This document shows, one piece after another, positions 46,128-54,001 of a DNA stretch of 59,370 bases (position 1 is its first letter; each line of letters starts with the position of its first letter). The notes below the pieces were generated by a model. It worked only from the letters and a program-made list of their open reading frames with translations, was not told where the DNA came from and did not search any database. Position numbers and translations under genes: made by a program. This stretch comes from Chitinophagaceae bacterium (GTDB lineage Bacteria > Bacteroidota > Bacteroidia > Chitinophagales > Chitinophagaceae): NCBI GenBank assembly GCA_947447005.1, contig CANFHO010000002.1, positions 1 through 59,370 of the forward strand. The letters run 5' to 3'.

Positions 46128-46847
46128 TTAATACCCACTTGCAAGAACATCTGCCAGATGCATGTTTTTGATGGGATAATTCTTCTTTCCAATTACACCG
46201 CCAATATGCATCAGGCAACTCAAATCAGTTGAAATGAGTATATCTGCTCCGGTATTAAGGATATTTTGAGCTTTTTGTTCGCCCATCGCGGAAGAAATAT
46301 CGTCAAATTTTACTGCAAATGTGCCACCAAATCCACAACAGGTTTCATTTTCTTCTAAAGCAATCATTTCCAGACCTGCTACATTTTTCAACAATGTATG
46401 AGGCTCATGTTTGATTTTGCATTCTCTCAATGCCGCACATGAATCATGATATGTTGCTTTACCTTTTAATTTAGCACCCAAATCTTCTACTTTTAGCACA
46501 TTAACCAGAAAATCACTCAACTCAAAAATTCTTGATTGGATGGATAACACTTCTTTATTGTTTGCGGCATTATCATATAACTTAGGGTAATAATTTTTTA
46601 CAAACCCTGTACACGAAGCACTTGGAACAACTACATATTCTGCATCACTAAAATCTTTAATAAATTTATTACACACCTCACGTGATTCACCCCAATAGCC
46701 AGCATTAAATGCGGGTTGTCCACAACAAGTCTGTTCCGGATTATAAATAACTTCACAACCAGCACGTTCTAAAACTTTGATTGTATTGAAACCAGCTTCA
46801 GGATATAACTGGTCAACAAAACAAGGGATAAAAACATGTACTTTCAT
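46128..46847 (-). CDS. LutA/YkgE-type (Fe-S)-binding oxidoreductase subunit
   Basis: 239 residues with two cysteine-rich CCG domains: 'EQTCCGQPAFNAGYWG' in the first half and 'NETCCGFGGTFAVKFDD' in the second. This is the architecture of LutA, one of three subunits of L-lactate utilisation complexes, and of glycolate oxidase subunit GlpC-like proteins. LutB and LutC partners are not adjacent. The gene is followed by the EVE gene and has its own -7 element. Confidence 0.88.
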   Translation of the reverse strand: MKVHVFIPCFVDQLYPEAGFNTIKVLERAGCEVIYNPEQTCCGQPAFNAGYWGESREVCNKFIKDFSDAEYVVVPSASCTGFVKNYYPKLYDNAANNKEVLSIQSRIFELSDFLVNVLKVEDLGAKLKGKATYHDSCAALRECKIKHEPHTLLKNVAGLEMIALEENETCCGFGGTFAVKFDDISSAMGEQKAQNILNTGADILISTDLSCLMHIGGVIGKKNYPIKNMHLADVLASGY

Positions 46848-46878
46848 AGCTCACAATTGTATTATCAATTATTTTACT

Positions 46879-46886
46879 CAAAACTA
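46879..46886 (-). promoter_or_regulatory. -7 promoter element for the LutA-like gene
   Basis: Reads TAGTTTTG on the minus strand, an exact TAnnTTTG match ending 31 bp before the ATG and next to the terminator of the preceding gene. Confidence 0.45.
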
Positions 46887-46887
46887 T

Positions 46888-46918
46888 AAAAAAAACAGGC
46901 ACCTCGTTTAAGGTGCCT
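46888..46918 (-). terminator. Terminator of the pdhA-TPR unit
   Basis: An 8-bp stem AGGCACCT/AGGTGCCT (46897-46904 and 46911-46918) has loop CGTTTA. Read on the minus strand it is followed by G and a run of T residues. Confidence 0.85.
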
Positions 46919-46943
46919 ATTTAATATAATGACTTCATTAAAA

Positions 46944-47621
46944 TTATTTACCAGCACCTAGCCTTGCAAGATATTTGTCAACAATAAAGCCCTTGTCTGT
47001 TCTTGGATATTTGTCTTTGATGATTTCGTACAACTCAATTGCCTGATCATTTTTACCAGCTATTTCACTCAATAAAGCACCACGGAATAAATATTCAGAA
47101 CTGATGGCTTGGTCTTCCGGGAAAAGTGTACCTGCATTTTTATAATGTGCAATTGCCTCATCATTCTTCTTTAATTCAGAATTGGCATCTCCAAGTAGAC
47201 CTTCCACTTTAGCTTCCACCTGCTTGGCACCATTGGAACTAAAATCATTCAAATGTTCGATGGCCTTTTGAAAATCTCCAGTATGAATAAAACATTCACC
47301 TGCGTATAGATGAGCTAAATTAGCAGCATTGGTACCACTGTATTTGCTGATTACTTTTAGGAATCCAGATGTTCCAGCTGAACCATTCAATGCAAGATTG
47401 AATGAATCTTTTCTGAACAGATTTTCTGCTGAAAAGAGTTCTTCGGATGCTTTCTGTTCTTTTGGAGCTTGAATAAAATTTTTATAAGAAAGAAATCCAC
47501 CAACCAATACAATAATTGCAATTAGTACCTGTGTAATTCTTTTTTTATTGTTTTCCCAAAAACCAATTACCGGAATAACTGATTCATTTTCAGTAACTTC
47601 TGTTGTTTTTTTGTTAGACAT
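46944..47621 (-). CDS. Membrane-anchored TPR protein (YfgM-like)
   Basis: 225 residues: a short cytoplasmic N-terminus, one transmembrane helix (about 32-50, 'ITQVLIAIIVLVGGFLSYK'), then periplasmic TPR repeats ('LAHLYAGECFIHTGDFQKAI', 'DEAIAHYKNAGTLFPED'). The layout resembles YfgM-type ancillary TPR proteins of the inner membrane. It follows pdhA by 21 bp and ends at a strong terminator, so the two are cotranscribed. No functional link to pyruvate dehydrogenase is evident. Confidence 0.82.
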   Translation of the reverse strand: MSNKKTTEVTENESVIPVIGFWENNKKRITQVLIAIIVLVGGFLSYKNFIQAPKEQKASEELFSAENLFRKDSFNLALNGSAGTSGFLKVISKYSGTNAANLAHLYAGECFIHTGDFQKAIEHLNDFSSNGAKQVEAKVEGLLGDANSELKKNDEAIAHYKNAGTLFPEDQAISSEYLFRGALLSEIAGKNDQAIELYEIIKDKYPRTDKGFIVDKYLARLGAGK

Positions 47622-47642
47622 CTTTAGTTTGGTTTAATACAA

Positions 47643-48638
47643 TTAATCTACGATAAATGGATAATCTTCTTGTTGATAAACATCCTTCAGTAATTCATCA
47701 TCTGAAGGCCAGGGACTTTCTTCTGCAAATTTTACTGATTCCTCCACAACTTGTCTGATTCTTTCATTGATGACTTCAATTTCAGCTTCTGCAACACCAA
47801 ATGACTCAATCAATTTTTGCTTGGTGATTTCAATTGGATCACGCTCCTTATATTCTTCAACCTCTTCTTTGCTTCTGTATTTTTGAGGATCACTCATAGA
47901 ATGTCCCTTATAACGATATGTTTTCATCTCCAACAATGTTGGACCATCGCCTTCTCTGGCTCTTTTTACTGCTCTGGCAACTGCTTCATGTACTGCTTCA
48001 GGACTCATACCATCAACAGTGTCTGCTGGCATTTCATATGCATCAGCCAGTTTGTATATGTCAGTAACGTTTGATGTTCTGTTTACAGATGTACCCATTG
48101 CATAATTGTTATTTTCACAAATGAAAATAACAGGCAATTTCCAAAGCATTGCTAGATTGAAGGTTTCATGCAACATTCCTTGACGAGCAGCACCATCACC
48201 AAAAAAAGTAAGAGATACATTATCAGTACCCTTGTATTTTTCAGCAAATGCCAAACCAGCACCTGTACCTATTTGCGCTCCAACAATACCATGCCCACCA
48301 AAGAAATACTCATTTTTTCCAAAGAAGTGCATGCTTCCACCCTTTCCTTTGGAACAACCAGTTGCTTTGCCATACAATTCAGCCATACATGCGTTTGCTG
48401 TAATTCCTTTAGCCAAAGCCAAACCATGATCACGATAAGCAGTAATGAATGGATCTTCTTGTCTTGTAGCGGTCATACATCCTGCAGCCAATGCTTCTTG
48501 CCCAATGTACAAATGGCAAAAACCCCTTATTTTCTGCATTCCATAAAGTTGACCTGACTTTTCCTCAAAACGGCGAAGAAGCAACATAAGCTCATACCAA
48601 TAGAGATATGTTTCTTTTGTAAAAGTAGTAGACGCCAT
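47643..48638 (-). CDS. pdhA: Pyruvate dehydrogenase E1 component, alpha subunit
   Basis: Thiamine-diphosphate-dependent decarboxylation of pyruvate, as an alpha2beta2 E1. 331 residues. The ThDP motif runs from 'LTFFGDGAARQGMLHETFNL' to the Asn of 'FICENNNYAMGTS'. The phosphorylation-loop-like region 'YRYKGHSMSDPQKYRSKEE' is also typical. ATG 48638 is the start, as a longer frame overlaps the recF leader. The beta subunit and E2 genes are not in the window. Confidence 0.94.
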   Translation of the reverse strand: MASTTFTKETYLYWYELMLLLRRFEEKSGQLYGMQKIRGFCHLYIGQEALAAGCMTATRQEDPFITAYRDHGLALAKGITANACMAELYGKATGCSKGKGGSMHFFGKNEYFFGGHGIVGAQIGTGAGLAFAEKYKGTDNVSLTFFGDGAARQGMLHETFNLAMLWKLPVIFICENNNYAMGTSVNRTSNVTDIYKLADAYEMPADTVDGMSPEAVHEAVARAVKRAREGDGPTLLEMKTYRYKGHSMSDPQKYRSKEEVEEYKERDPIEITKQKLIESFGVAEAEIEVINERIRQVVEESVKFAEESPWPSDDELLKDVYQQEDYPFIVD

Positions 48639-48670
48639 AACCTGTATTACTTCGTTTTTTGAATGAGTTG

Positions 48671-48678
48671 CAAATATA
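48671..48678 (-). promoter_or_regulatory. -7 promoter element for pdhA
   Basis: Reads TATATTTG on the minus strand and ends 32 bp before the pdhA start at 48638. It overlaps the hypothetical long form of recF. Confidence 0.5.
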
Positions 48679-48764
48679 GTGCGAAATTCACAAATCATGA
48701 CTTTCTGTTGCTCTCAAACCAATTAATTTTCGCAGTAAGACGTAAATTCGCGTCACAGTATATT

Positions 48765-49847
48765 TTGTTCATTATCAACCATATCAAACTTATCCAGTTT
48801 CGAAACTACACAACAGTTTCATACAACCTTCAAGAGCGTGTAGTGGCCATTGTAGGTCAAAATGGAATGGGCAAGACAAATCTATTGGATGCAATCTATT
48901 CTCTGGGATTCACTAAAAGCTATTTTGGGAAAACGGATGGGATGTCTGTTCAACATGGAATGCAGGGCTTTAATGTTACTGGATCCTTTCAGATTTTAGA
49001 TGAAAAAAAGGAAGTCAGCCTCATATTGAGGGAAAATAACAAGAAGGAATTGATGGTAAATAAAATTGCCATCATTCCTTTTTCAGAGCATATTGGAAAA
49101 TTTCCCATTGTTTTCATCGCGCCAGACGATGTTGAGTTAATCAATGGAGGAAGTGAAGCTCGCCGAAGACTGATTGATACACTTTTGTCACAAACAGATC
49201 ACAGTTATCTCATCCATTTGATACGTTACAACAAAACGTTGGCAGACAGGAATAAATATTTGAAACAAGCTGCGTTTAATGGTTTTACAGATCATGTATT
49301 ACTTGATAGTTTTGATTCATTGCTCGTTTCAGAAGGTAAACCTATTTTGAAAAAAAGGGCAGAATTCTTGAAAACTTATGCTTCCACCCTTCTTGATTTA
49401 TATCAATTTATTTCAGATGGAAATGAATCACCTGGTATTCAATATACATCTGCCACGTCTCCTGACACATTGGAGAAAGACATAGCCAACGCCCGCCAAA
49501 AGGATATGATTCTTCAGCGTAGTACAGTGGGCCCACATCGCGATGATTTGGATATTATGATGGGAGATGCGCCATTCAAACAAATGGCTTCACAAGGTCA
49601 GAAAAAAAGCATGTTATTTTCACTCAAACTTGCAGAATTCAGTCTACTAAAGGATTATTTTGGCTTCCCTCCTATTCTGTTGCTTGATGATATTTTTGAA
49701 AAATTAGATCAAAAACGTATCGAAAAATTATTGGAATGGGTTTGTATTAAAAACACTGGACAGGTGATTTTGACCGATACCCATGAAGAACGTATTCATT
49801 CAAGTCTGTCAAATAAAAACGTACCTTTCCAACTCATAAAAATCTAA
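48765..49847 (+). CDS. recF: DNA replication/repair protein RecF, probable TTG start
   Basis: SMC-like ATPase that helps load RecA at gaps. Walker A 'VGQNGMGKTNLLDAI', signature 'ASQGQKKSMLFSL' and Walker B 'ILLLDDIFEKLD' are present. The conserved N-terminus 'NHIKLIQFRNY' has no ATG close by, and the first in-frame ATG (48663) would add 34 unrelated residues across the pdhA promoter. TTG 48765 gives 360 residues, the usual length, and follows a near-consensus -7 element TAAATTCG (48743-48750). The DUF721 gene follows after 2 bp. Confidence 0.9.
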   Translation: MFIINHIKLIQFRNYTTVSYNLQERVVAIVGQNGMGKTNLLDAIYSLGFTKSYFGKTDGMSVQHGMQGFNVTGSFQILDEKKEVSLILRENNKKELMVNKIAIIPFSEHIGKFPIVFIAPDDVELINGGSEARRRLIDTLLSQTDHSYLIHLIRYNKTLADRNKYLKQAAFNGFTDHVLLDSFDSLLVSEGKPILKKRAEFLKTYASTLLDLYQFISDGNESPGIQYTSATSPDTLEKDIANARQKDMILQRSTVGPHRDDLDIMMGDAPFKQMASQGQKKSMLFSLKLAEFSLLKDYFGFPPILLLDDIFEKLDQKRIEKLLEWVCIKNTGQVILTDTHEERIHSSLSNKNVPFQLIKI

Positions 49848-49849
49848 CC

Positions 49850-50134
49850 ATGTCTGATGCGGTTTCTCTTGGACAAGCTCTCAAACAGTTTCTTGAAAAA
49901 AGTCGCTTGAAGTATTCGATACAATCACTTCAGGTAGAAGACCATTGGGAGAAGATCATGGGCAAAACCATTGCAAAATATACAGACAAGATAGAAATCA
50001 GAAATGGTATATTATTTATCTACACCCAGGTTGCCCCTTTAAAAAATGAATTGGTATTTCAAAAGGATCTCATTATTGAGCGAATCAATGAAAATATGGG
50101 TGCAAATACAATTCGGGAAGTAGTTATTTGCTGA
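49850..50134 (+). CDS. DUF721 (DciA-like) protein
   Basis: 94 residues, one DUF721 domain: 'WEKIMGKTIAKYTDKIEI' and 'LFIYTQVAPLKNELVF' are characteristic. Related DciA proteins act at replicative helicase loading in other phyla. The C-terminus stops right after the domain, the usual short Bacteroidota form. The position 2 bp after recF is a common arrangement and supports a DNA replication or repair role. Confidence 0.88.
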   Translation: MSDAVSLGQALKQFLEKSRLKYSIQSLQVEDHWEKIMGKTIAKYTDKIEIRNGILFIYTQVAPLKNELVFQKDLIIERINENMGANTIREVVIC

Positions 50135-50136
50135 CA

Positions 50137-50595
50137 TTACAATGTAAATCGGACTGAAAACCCACCCCAGCCTTCAAAACCTGCACCATTTCCAAATTCA
50201 AATGAAGGTTGCCAATCCAATGATAAGTTTAAGGGTGCATTTTTGATTTTGTAATCCAATCCTAAAACGCCATCAACACCTACAAGTGTACTTCCATTAT
50301 AATTATTAGAGTTATAAAAACCAAGGTGAGCACCCGCTCCATAATACCACCTCAATCCGGAAATATTCATCATATCCGCATGTACTTCATACAATCCTGT
50401 TGCACGAAAACCCTTGTTCCAAAAGGCACCAATACCTTCGAAATACTTTGAATCTCCAATACTTTTTTTTGCTGTTATAGATCCAGGAAACATCTTAACC
50501 CCAATGGCAAAACTATAGGAGTCAGTCATATCTTGCGCTTTCAAACCTTGAACTGATATGATAAGAATTGAGATAGATAGGATAATTGTTTTCAT
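50137..50595 (-). CDS. Exported small outer-membrane-like beta protein
   Basis: 152 residues: signal peptide (MKTIILSISILIISVQGLKAQ), then glycine- and aromatic-rich alternating strands ('WYYGAGAHLGFYNSN', 'VLGLDYKIKNAPLNLSLDW', ending FGGFSVRFTL-like WGGFSVRFTL). The terminal aromatic pattern suits an outer-membrane beta-barrel. No specific family is recognised. ATG 50595 starts the signal peptide. It converges with the DUF721 gene with only 2 bp between stops. Confidence 0.75.
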   Translation of the reverse strand: MKTIILSISILIISVQGLKAQDMTDSYSFAIGVKMFPGSITAKKSIGDSKYFEGIGAFWNKGFRATGLYEVHADMMNISGLRWYYGAGAHLGFYNSNNYNGSTLVGVDGVLGLDYKIKNAPLNLSLDWQPSFEFGNGAGFEGWGGFSVRFTL

Positions 50596-50677
50596 GTAGC
50601 AAAGAAACAATCATCCATGTAAAAGTGGAAATAATGAATCAGAAAAAAAACTTAAAAATAATTAGCATATTTGCACC

Positions 50678-51112
50678 CTATCTCGCACTATGAAGATAGA
50701 ACTGCAAATCCTCAATCTTTCCATCTTGTTCCATCATCTTTTGTTTCACCACATCAATAATGGAAATAACACCCATATATTTTTCATTTTCAAATACAGG
50801 TAGATATCTGAGATTTTGATTGGTCATAATCTCCATACATTCATCAATAGTATTAAACATTGAAATTTTGGGTAAATCTTGAGACATGATTTCGCCAACT
50901 GTAATGTCACTGGAACTTTTTCCAAAGAGGATTACTTTTCTGGCGTAATCACGTTCAGTTAAAAGTCCAACAAATAAATCATTGTCCATTACAACAATGG
51001 ACCCAATATTGTTTTTTGACATAAGTTTCAACGCTTCCAAGACTGGCTCATGTGAAGCTATAGTTACATTGAATAAACCTTTTCTGGAGAATATGTCGGA
51101 TACATTTTTCAT
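50678..51112 (-). CDS. CBS-domain pair protein
   Basis: 144 residues consisting of two CBS motifs (about 10-65 and 75-135), including 'NNIGSIVVMDNDLFVGLLTERDYARKV' (excerpt: GLLTERDYARKV) and 'NLRYLPVFENEKYMGVISI'. CBS pairs (Bateman modules) bind adenosine nucleotides and regulate partner proteins. No catalytic domain is fused. No clear partner is adjacent, so the regulated target is unknown. It is bounded by 83- and 82-bp AT-rich gaps in which I see no strong promoter. Confidence 0.88.
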   Translation of the reverse strand: MKNVSDIFSRKGLFNVTIASHEPVLEALKLMSKNNIGSIVVMDNDLFVGLLTERDYARKVILFGKSSSDITVGEIMSQDLPKISMFNTIDECMEIMTNQNLRYLPVFENEKYMGVISIIDVVKQKMMEQDGKIEDLQFYLHSAR

Positions 51113-51195
51113 ATGTAATGATTTAAGATTTTATAACATTAATATACAAAAACCAGAAATCTTTACAAAGAACTTAGGTCATATGACATAAACAA

Positions 51196-52305
51196 CTAAA
51201 ATTCAATGTGTTGCAAATCTAATCTACCCCATTTATTCAAAATTTTACCTTTTTCAAGAAGATAAATTGTTGGGTTGGATCTGGCAGCTGTTTTTATTGC
51301 AACCTGATCGCCTTTGCAAACTTGAATGTTAATATTGTTTTTTAGGAAGCTTGATTTTAGTCTATCTGCATCAGAACTTACAGCAATAAATGGAATGCTT
51401 TTCTGAGACGTCAATACATTTATTCTTTTGATTTGATATATAGAAGTTGCATCCAAAGATTTTTCGTCTGCTTTTTTTATAAACAGAATCAAAAGTTTTC
51501 CCTGCGTATTTAAAATTGCTTCAGTTGAGTCGATTCCGGATTCAGTTAGAATTACAAAATCTTTGATGGCTGGTTTTGCATTTCCTTCACGAACCAGCTT
51601 ATCATATCTTTTTACAAATACATAAGCTGAATCGTTGAAATCTGCTGGAAAATGTTCTGCATCAAATTCAACTTGCTTGTTGTTATAAGTGTATACAAAG
51701 TTGATGACAGTACTGTCAGGTATTGCACCTGCAGGAATTTTCATTTGATCTTGAATAACAGCTCCTTTCTTAAAAGGAAGGCAATCCACAATAGGAAGAT
51801 GTTGCATAGCATACATTTGGATCCAAACGGAACCTATTGTTACTATCGATAAAAACAGAATTGAAATACTGGTTTTAAATATAGAGGTAACCTTCCTTCG
51901 ATGATACAATAAGAAGGATGAAAGGACCAGTAGGATGAGGTCTTTCATAAAAGACTGGTCGGCTTTGAGTTTTATACAATCTCCGAAACATCCGCATTCT
52001 CTGATTTTACCTGAAAGTACAGCATATCCAGTCAGGAATGTAAAGAAGACAATGAGTAAGAACAATAACCAACTGAAAAGTCTGAATTCCCATCCAATGA
52101 TTACAGCTACCCCAGCAATGATTTCAAAGCTTATCATGATTATGGATAAAATCAGGCTGAAATCATTCAACGAAGTGAGATTCCACACCTCAAAAAACTC
52201 TTGCATTTTATAACTCAAACCCAATGGATCATTCGCCTTGATCAATCCACTGAAAATGAATAAAATGCCAACAAAATATCTTGTAATCAGCAGTGCTTTT
52301 TTCAT
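51196..52305 (-). CDS. DoxX-like BT_3928-family membrane protein
   Basis: 369 residues. The N-terminal half has several transmembrane helices of DoxX/MauE type ('GILFIFSGLIKANDPLGLSYK', excerpt: FSGLIKANDPLGLSYK) and a cysteine cluster 'IRECGCFGDC'. The C-terminal half is soluble and looks thioredoxin-like without an obvious CxxC. The family (named after Bacteroides BT_3928) has no proven function; the cysteine cluster suggests thiol or quinone redox chemistry. ATG 52305 is the start. A longer frame to 52362 only translates the REP-like hairpin upstream. Confidence 0.85.
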   Translation of the reverse strand: MKKALLITRYFVGILFIFSGLIKANDPLGLSYKMQEFFEVWNLTSLNDFSLILSIIMISFEIIAGVAVIIGWEFRLFSWLLFLLIVFFTFLTGYAVLSGKIRECGCFGDCIKLKADQSFMKDLILLVLSSFLLYHRRKVTSIFKTSISILFLSIVTIGSVWIQMYAMQHLPIVDCLPFKKGAVIQDQMKIPAGAIPDSTVINFVYTYNNKQVEFDAEHFPADFNDSAYVFVKRYDKLVREGNAKPAIKDFVILTESGIDSTEAILNTQGKLLILFIKKADEKSLDATSIYQIKRINVLTSQKSIPFIAVSSDADRLKSSFLKNNINIQVCKGDQVAIKTAARSNPTIYLLEKGKILNKWGRLDLQHIEF

Positions 52306-52326
52306 ATTTAAAATTATTTTGATTCT

Positions 52327-52396
52327 ACCACCCCGTCCTCTGTCTTCGCGCCTTCGGCGCAACGACAGAGTCCACCCCTCCTGTTCCAGGAGGGGA
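52327..52396. repeat. REP-like double hairpin
   Basis: Hairpin 1 has outer arms CTCTGTC/GACAGAG (52338-52344, 52364-52370), a 3x3 internal loop, and inner arms GCGCC/GGCGC with loop TTC. Hairpin 2 has arms CCCCTCCTG/CAGGAGGGG (52375-52383, 52387-52395) and loop TTC. On the minus strand each hairpin is linked by GGGGTGG, giving two direct copies of the GTGG signature of REP elements. It is strongly GC-rich against an AT-rich background and lies between two same-strand genes. Confidence 0.7.
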
Positions 52397-52456
52397 GTCT
52401 TTTGCCTATTATAAGTTTATTTTTTAAATTTTTCTTGCACTTTCTTTACCAGCAAA

Positions 52457-52490
52457 CCTCTTTGCCTCCTTGCCTCTTTCCCTCCTTGCC
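52457..52490 (+). repeat. 8-bp tandem repeat, four copies
   Basis: CCTCTTTG, CCTCCTTG, CCTCTTTC, CCTCCTTG, then CC: four consecutive 8-bp units of consensus CCTYYTTS. The tract ends a few bases after the DUF1599 stop in minus-strand order, between that gene and the double hairpin. Confidence 0.75.
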
Positions 52491-52494
52491 TAAA

Positions 52495-53064
52495 TTAAGC
52501 ATTATGCCCTGCCTTTCCCTCATTCATTAAAATCAAGCCAAATATTGCATAATTCAAAATATCTACAAAGTTGGCATCAACACCTTCACTAATAATGGTA
52601 ACACCATCATTCGACAGAATCTGACGTATACGGTTCAACTTCATCAATATTAAATCAATGAAACTCTCCTGACTCATATCACGCCAGGCTTCTCCGTAGT
52701 CATGATTTTTATCCAGCATGGTTGATTTTGAAAAATCAATTTTCTTATCATATAAACTTTCAACTTTATTTACATCCATTTCATCCATCTCTGCATTACC
52801 TATTTCAAGTTGTGTCAATCCTATAACAGCATAGTTCACAATCCCAATGAATTCTGCTTGTATGTTATCGCCGATTTTTTGAGTTTGTTTTTCCTGAATT
52901 GTACGAACACGCATGGCTTTGATGAAAATCTGATCTGTTATGGAAATGATTCTCAATACCCTCCAGGAAGTACCATAATCCTTGGTCTTCTTCAAAAAAA
53001 TGTCCTTACAGGCCCCTACTGCCTGATCATATTGTAGATTCGTATTGATTTCCATATCCTTCAA
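52495..53064 (-). CDS. DUF1599-domain protein
   Basis: 189 residues containing two copies of the DUF1599 helical module: the first about 12-95 ('KTKDYGTSWRVLR', 'EFIGIVNYAVIGLTQLE'), the second about 110-185 ('KNHDYGEAWRDMS', 'NFVDILNYAIFGLILMN'). The duplicated 'DYG.(A/S)WR' and 'NYA(V/I)(I/F)GL' motifs are plain. The family has been linked to nucleotide-modification contexts in comparative work, but no reaction is established. It is divergent from folP with 62 bp between starts. Confidence 0.88.
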   Translation of the reverse strand: MKDMEINTNLQYDQAVGACKDIFLKKTKDYGTSWRVLRIISITDQIFIKAMRVRTIQEKQTQKIGDNIQAEFIGIVNYAVIGLTQLEIGNAEMDEMDVNKVESLYDKKIDFSKSTMLDKNHDYGEAWRDMSQESFIDLILMKLNRIRQILSNDGVTIISEGVDANFVDILNYAIFGLILMNEGKAGHNA

Positions 53065-53077
53065 AATGCTTTGTAGT

Positions 53078-53085
53078 TATCTTTG
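53078..53085 (+). promoter_or_regulatory. -7 promoter element for folP
   Basis: TATCTTTG, exact TAnnTTTG match, ending 41 bp before the folP ATG. Confidence 0.45.
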
Positions 53086-53126
53086 TATCTGTTCTATCCT
53101 CTGAACAAAAATAGTAAAGAATCAAC

Positions 53127-53972
53127 ATGTTTAAACTAATATCTCCCAACAAGGTTCTTTCCCTTGATATTCCAAAGGTCATGGGGATCATAAATGTAAC
53201 GGATGATTCCTTTTACGCAGACAGCAGGTTTTTGACAGGTAATGCTTATCAGGAAAGAATTGATCAAATGATTGCAGAAGGTGCTGATATCATTGATATT
53301 GGTGGGCAAAGCACCCGACCAGGGAGTGTGCAAATTGGTCCGGAGGAAGAATCAAAGAGAATTACACCGGCCATTGAATATGTCAGAAAGAAATATAATG
53401 ACATTTGGATTTCGATCGATACATATCACGCATCTGTAGCAGCCCATGCAGTATCTCTGGGTGCTGATATAATCAATGATGTAAGTGGTGGTGAAAAAGA
53501 TATTGATATGATATCGTTAGCAGGTAGATTAAAAGTGCCCTATATCTGCATGCACATGCAGGGAAGTCCGGAGCATATGCAAACCAATCCAACCTATGCC
53601 AATGTCTGTGATGATGTAATTTCTTTTTTCAAAAACAAAATACAGGCATGTAAACAAGCAGGCATTGAATCATTGATATTGGACCAGGGGTATGGTTTTG
53701 GGAAAAATATTGAGCACAACTACCAGCTTCTTTCTAACCTGCATGAGTTTACATTGCTTGGATATCCACTCCTGGTAGGTGTTTCAAGAAAATCCATGAT
53801 TTATAAAGTTTTGGGGATCGATCCTCAGCAAGCATTGAATGGCACTTCTGTGTTACATACCATTGCATTGATGAATGGTGCGCATATTCTTAGAGTACAT
53901 GATGTGAGAGAAGCAAAACAATGTATTACACTTATTCAACAAATCAAGGCACAAATGAAAAAGGAGCCGTAA
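53127..53972 (+). CDS. folP: Dihydropteroate synthase
   Basis: Condenses p-aminobenzoate with hydroxymethyldihydropterin pyrophosphate in folate synthesis; the target of sulfonamides. 281 residues. The pterin motifs are 'KVMGIINVTDDSFYADSR', 'GADIIDIGGQSTRPGS', 'INDVSGGEKD' and the C-terminal 'VGVSRKSMI' (pyrophosphate loop). 'RVHDVREAKQ' ends the barrel. The final codons form one arm of the terminator. Confidence 0.96.
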   Translation: MFKLISPNKVLSLDIPKVMGIINVTDDSFYADSRFLTGNAYQERIDQMIAEGADIIDIGGQSTRPGSVQIGPEEESKRITPAIEYVRKKYNDIWISIDTYHASVAAHAVSLGADIINDVSGGEKDIDMISLAGRLKVPYICMHMQGSPEHMQTNPTYANVCDDVISFFKNKIQACKQAGIESLILDQGYGFGKNIEHNYQLLSNLHEFTLLGYPLLVGVSRKSMIYKVLGIDPQQALNGTSVLHTIALMNGAHILRVHDVREAKQCITLIQQIKAQMKKEP

Positions 53973-53983
53973 AGGCTCCTTTT
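53959..53983. terminator. Terminator shared by folP and the FKBP gene
   Basis: Stem AAAAGGAGCC (53959-53968) / GGCTCCTTTT (53974-53983), loop GTAAA. The folP stop codon is in the loop. A/T runs on both sides let it work in both directions. Confidence 0.85.
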
Positions 53984-54001
53984 ATTCACATCTTTTATCT
54001 A

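Noticed and set aside
46114-46218. Longer form of the EVE protein
   Set aside because: The extension overlaps the LutA-like gene and precedes the conserved MSYWLIKSEP start.
52306-52362. Arg-rich N-terminal extension of the DoxX-like protein
   Set aside because: It is a translation of the GC-rich hairpin; the membrane protein starts at 52305.
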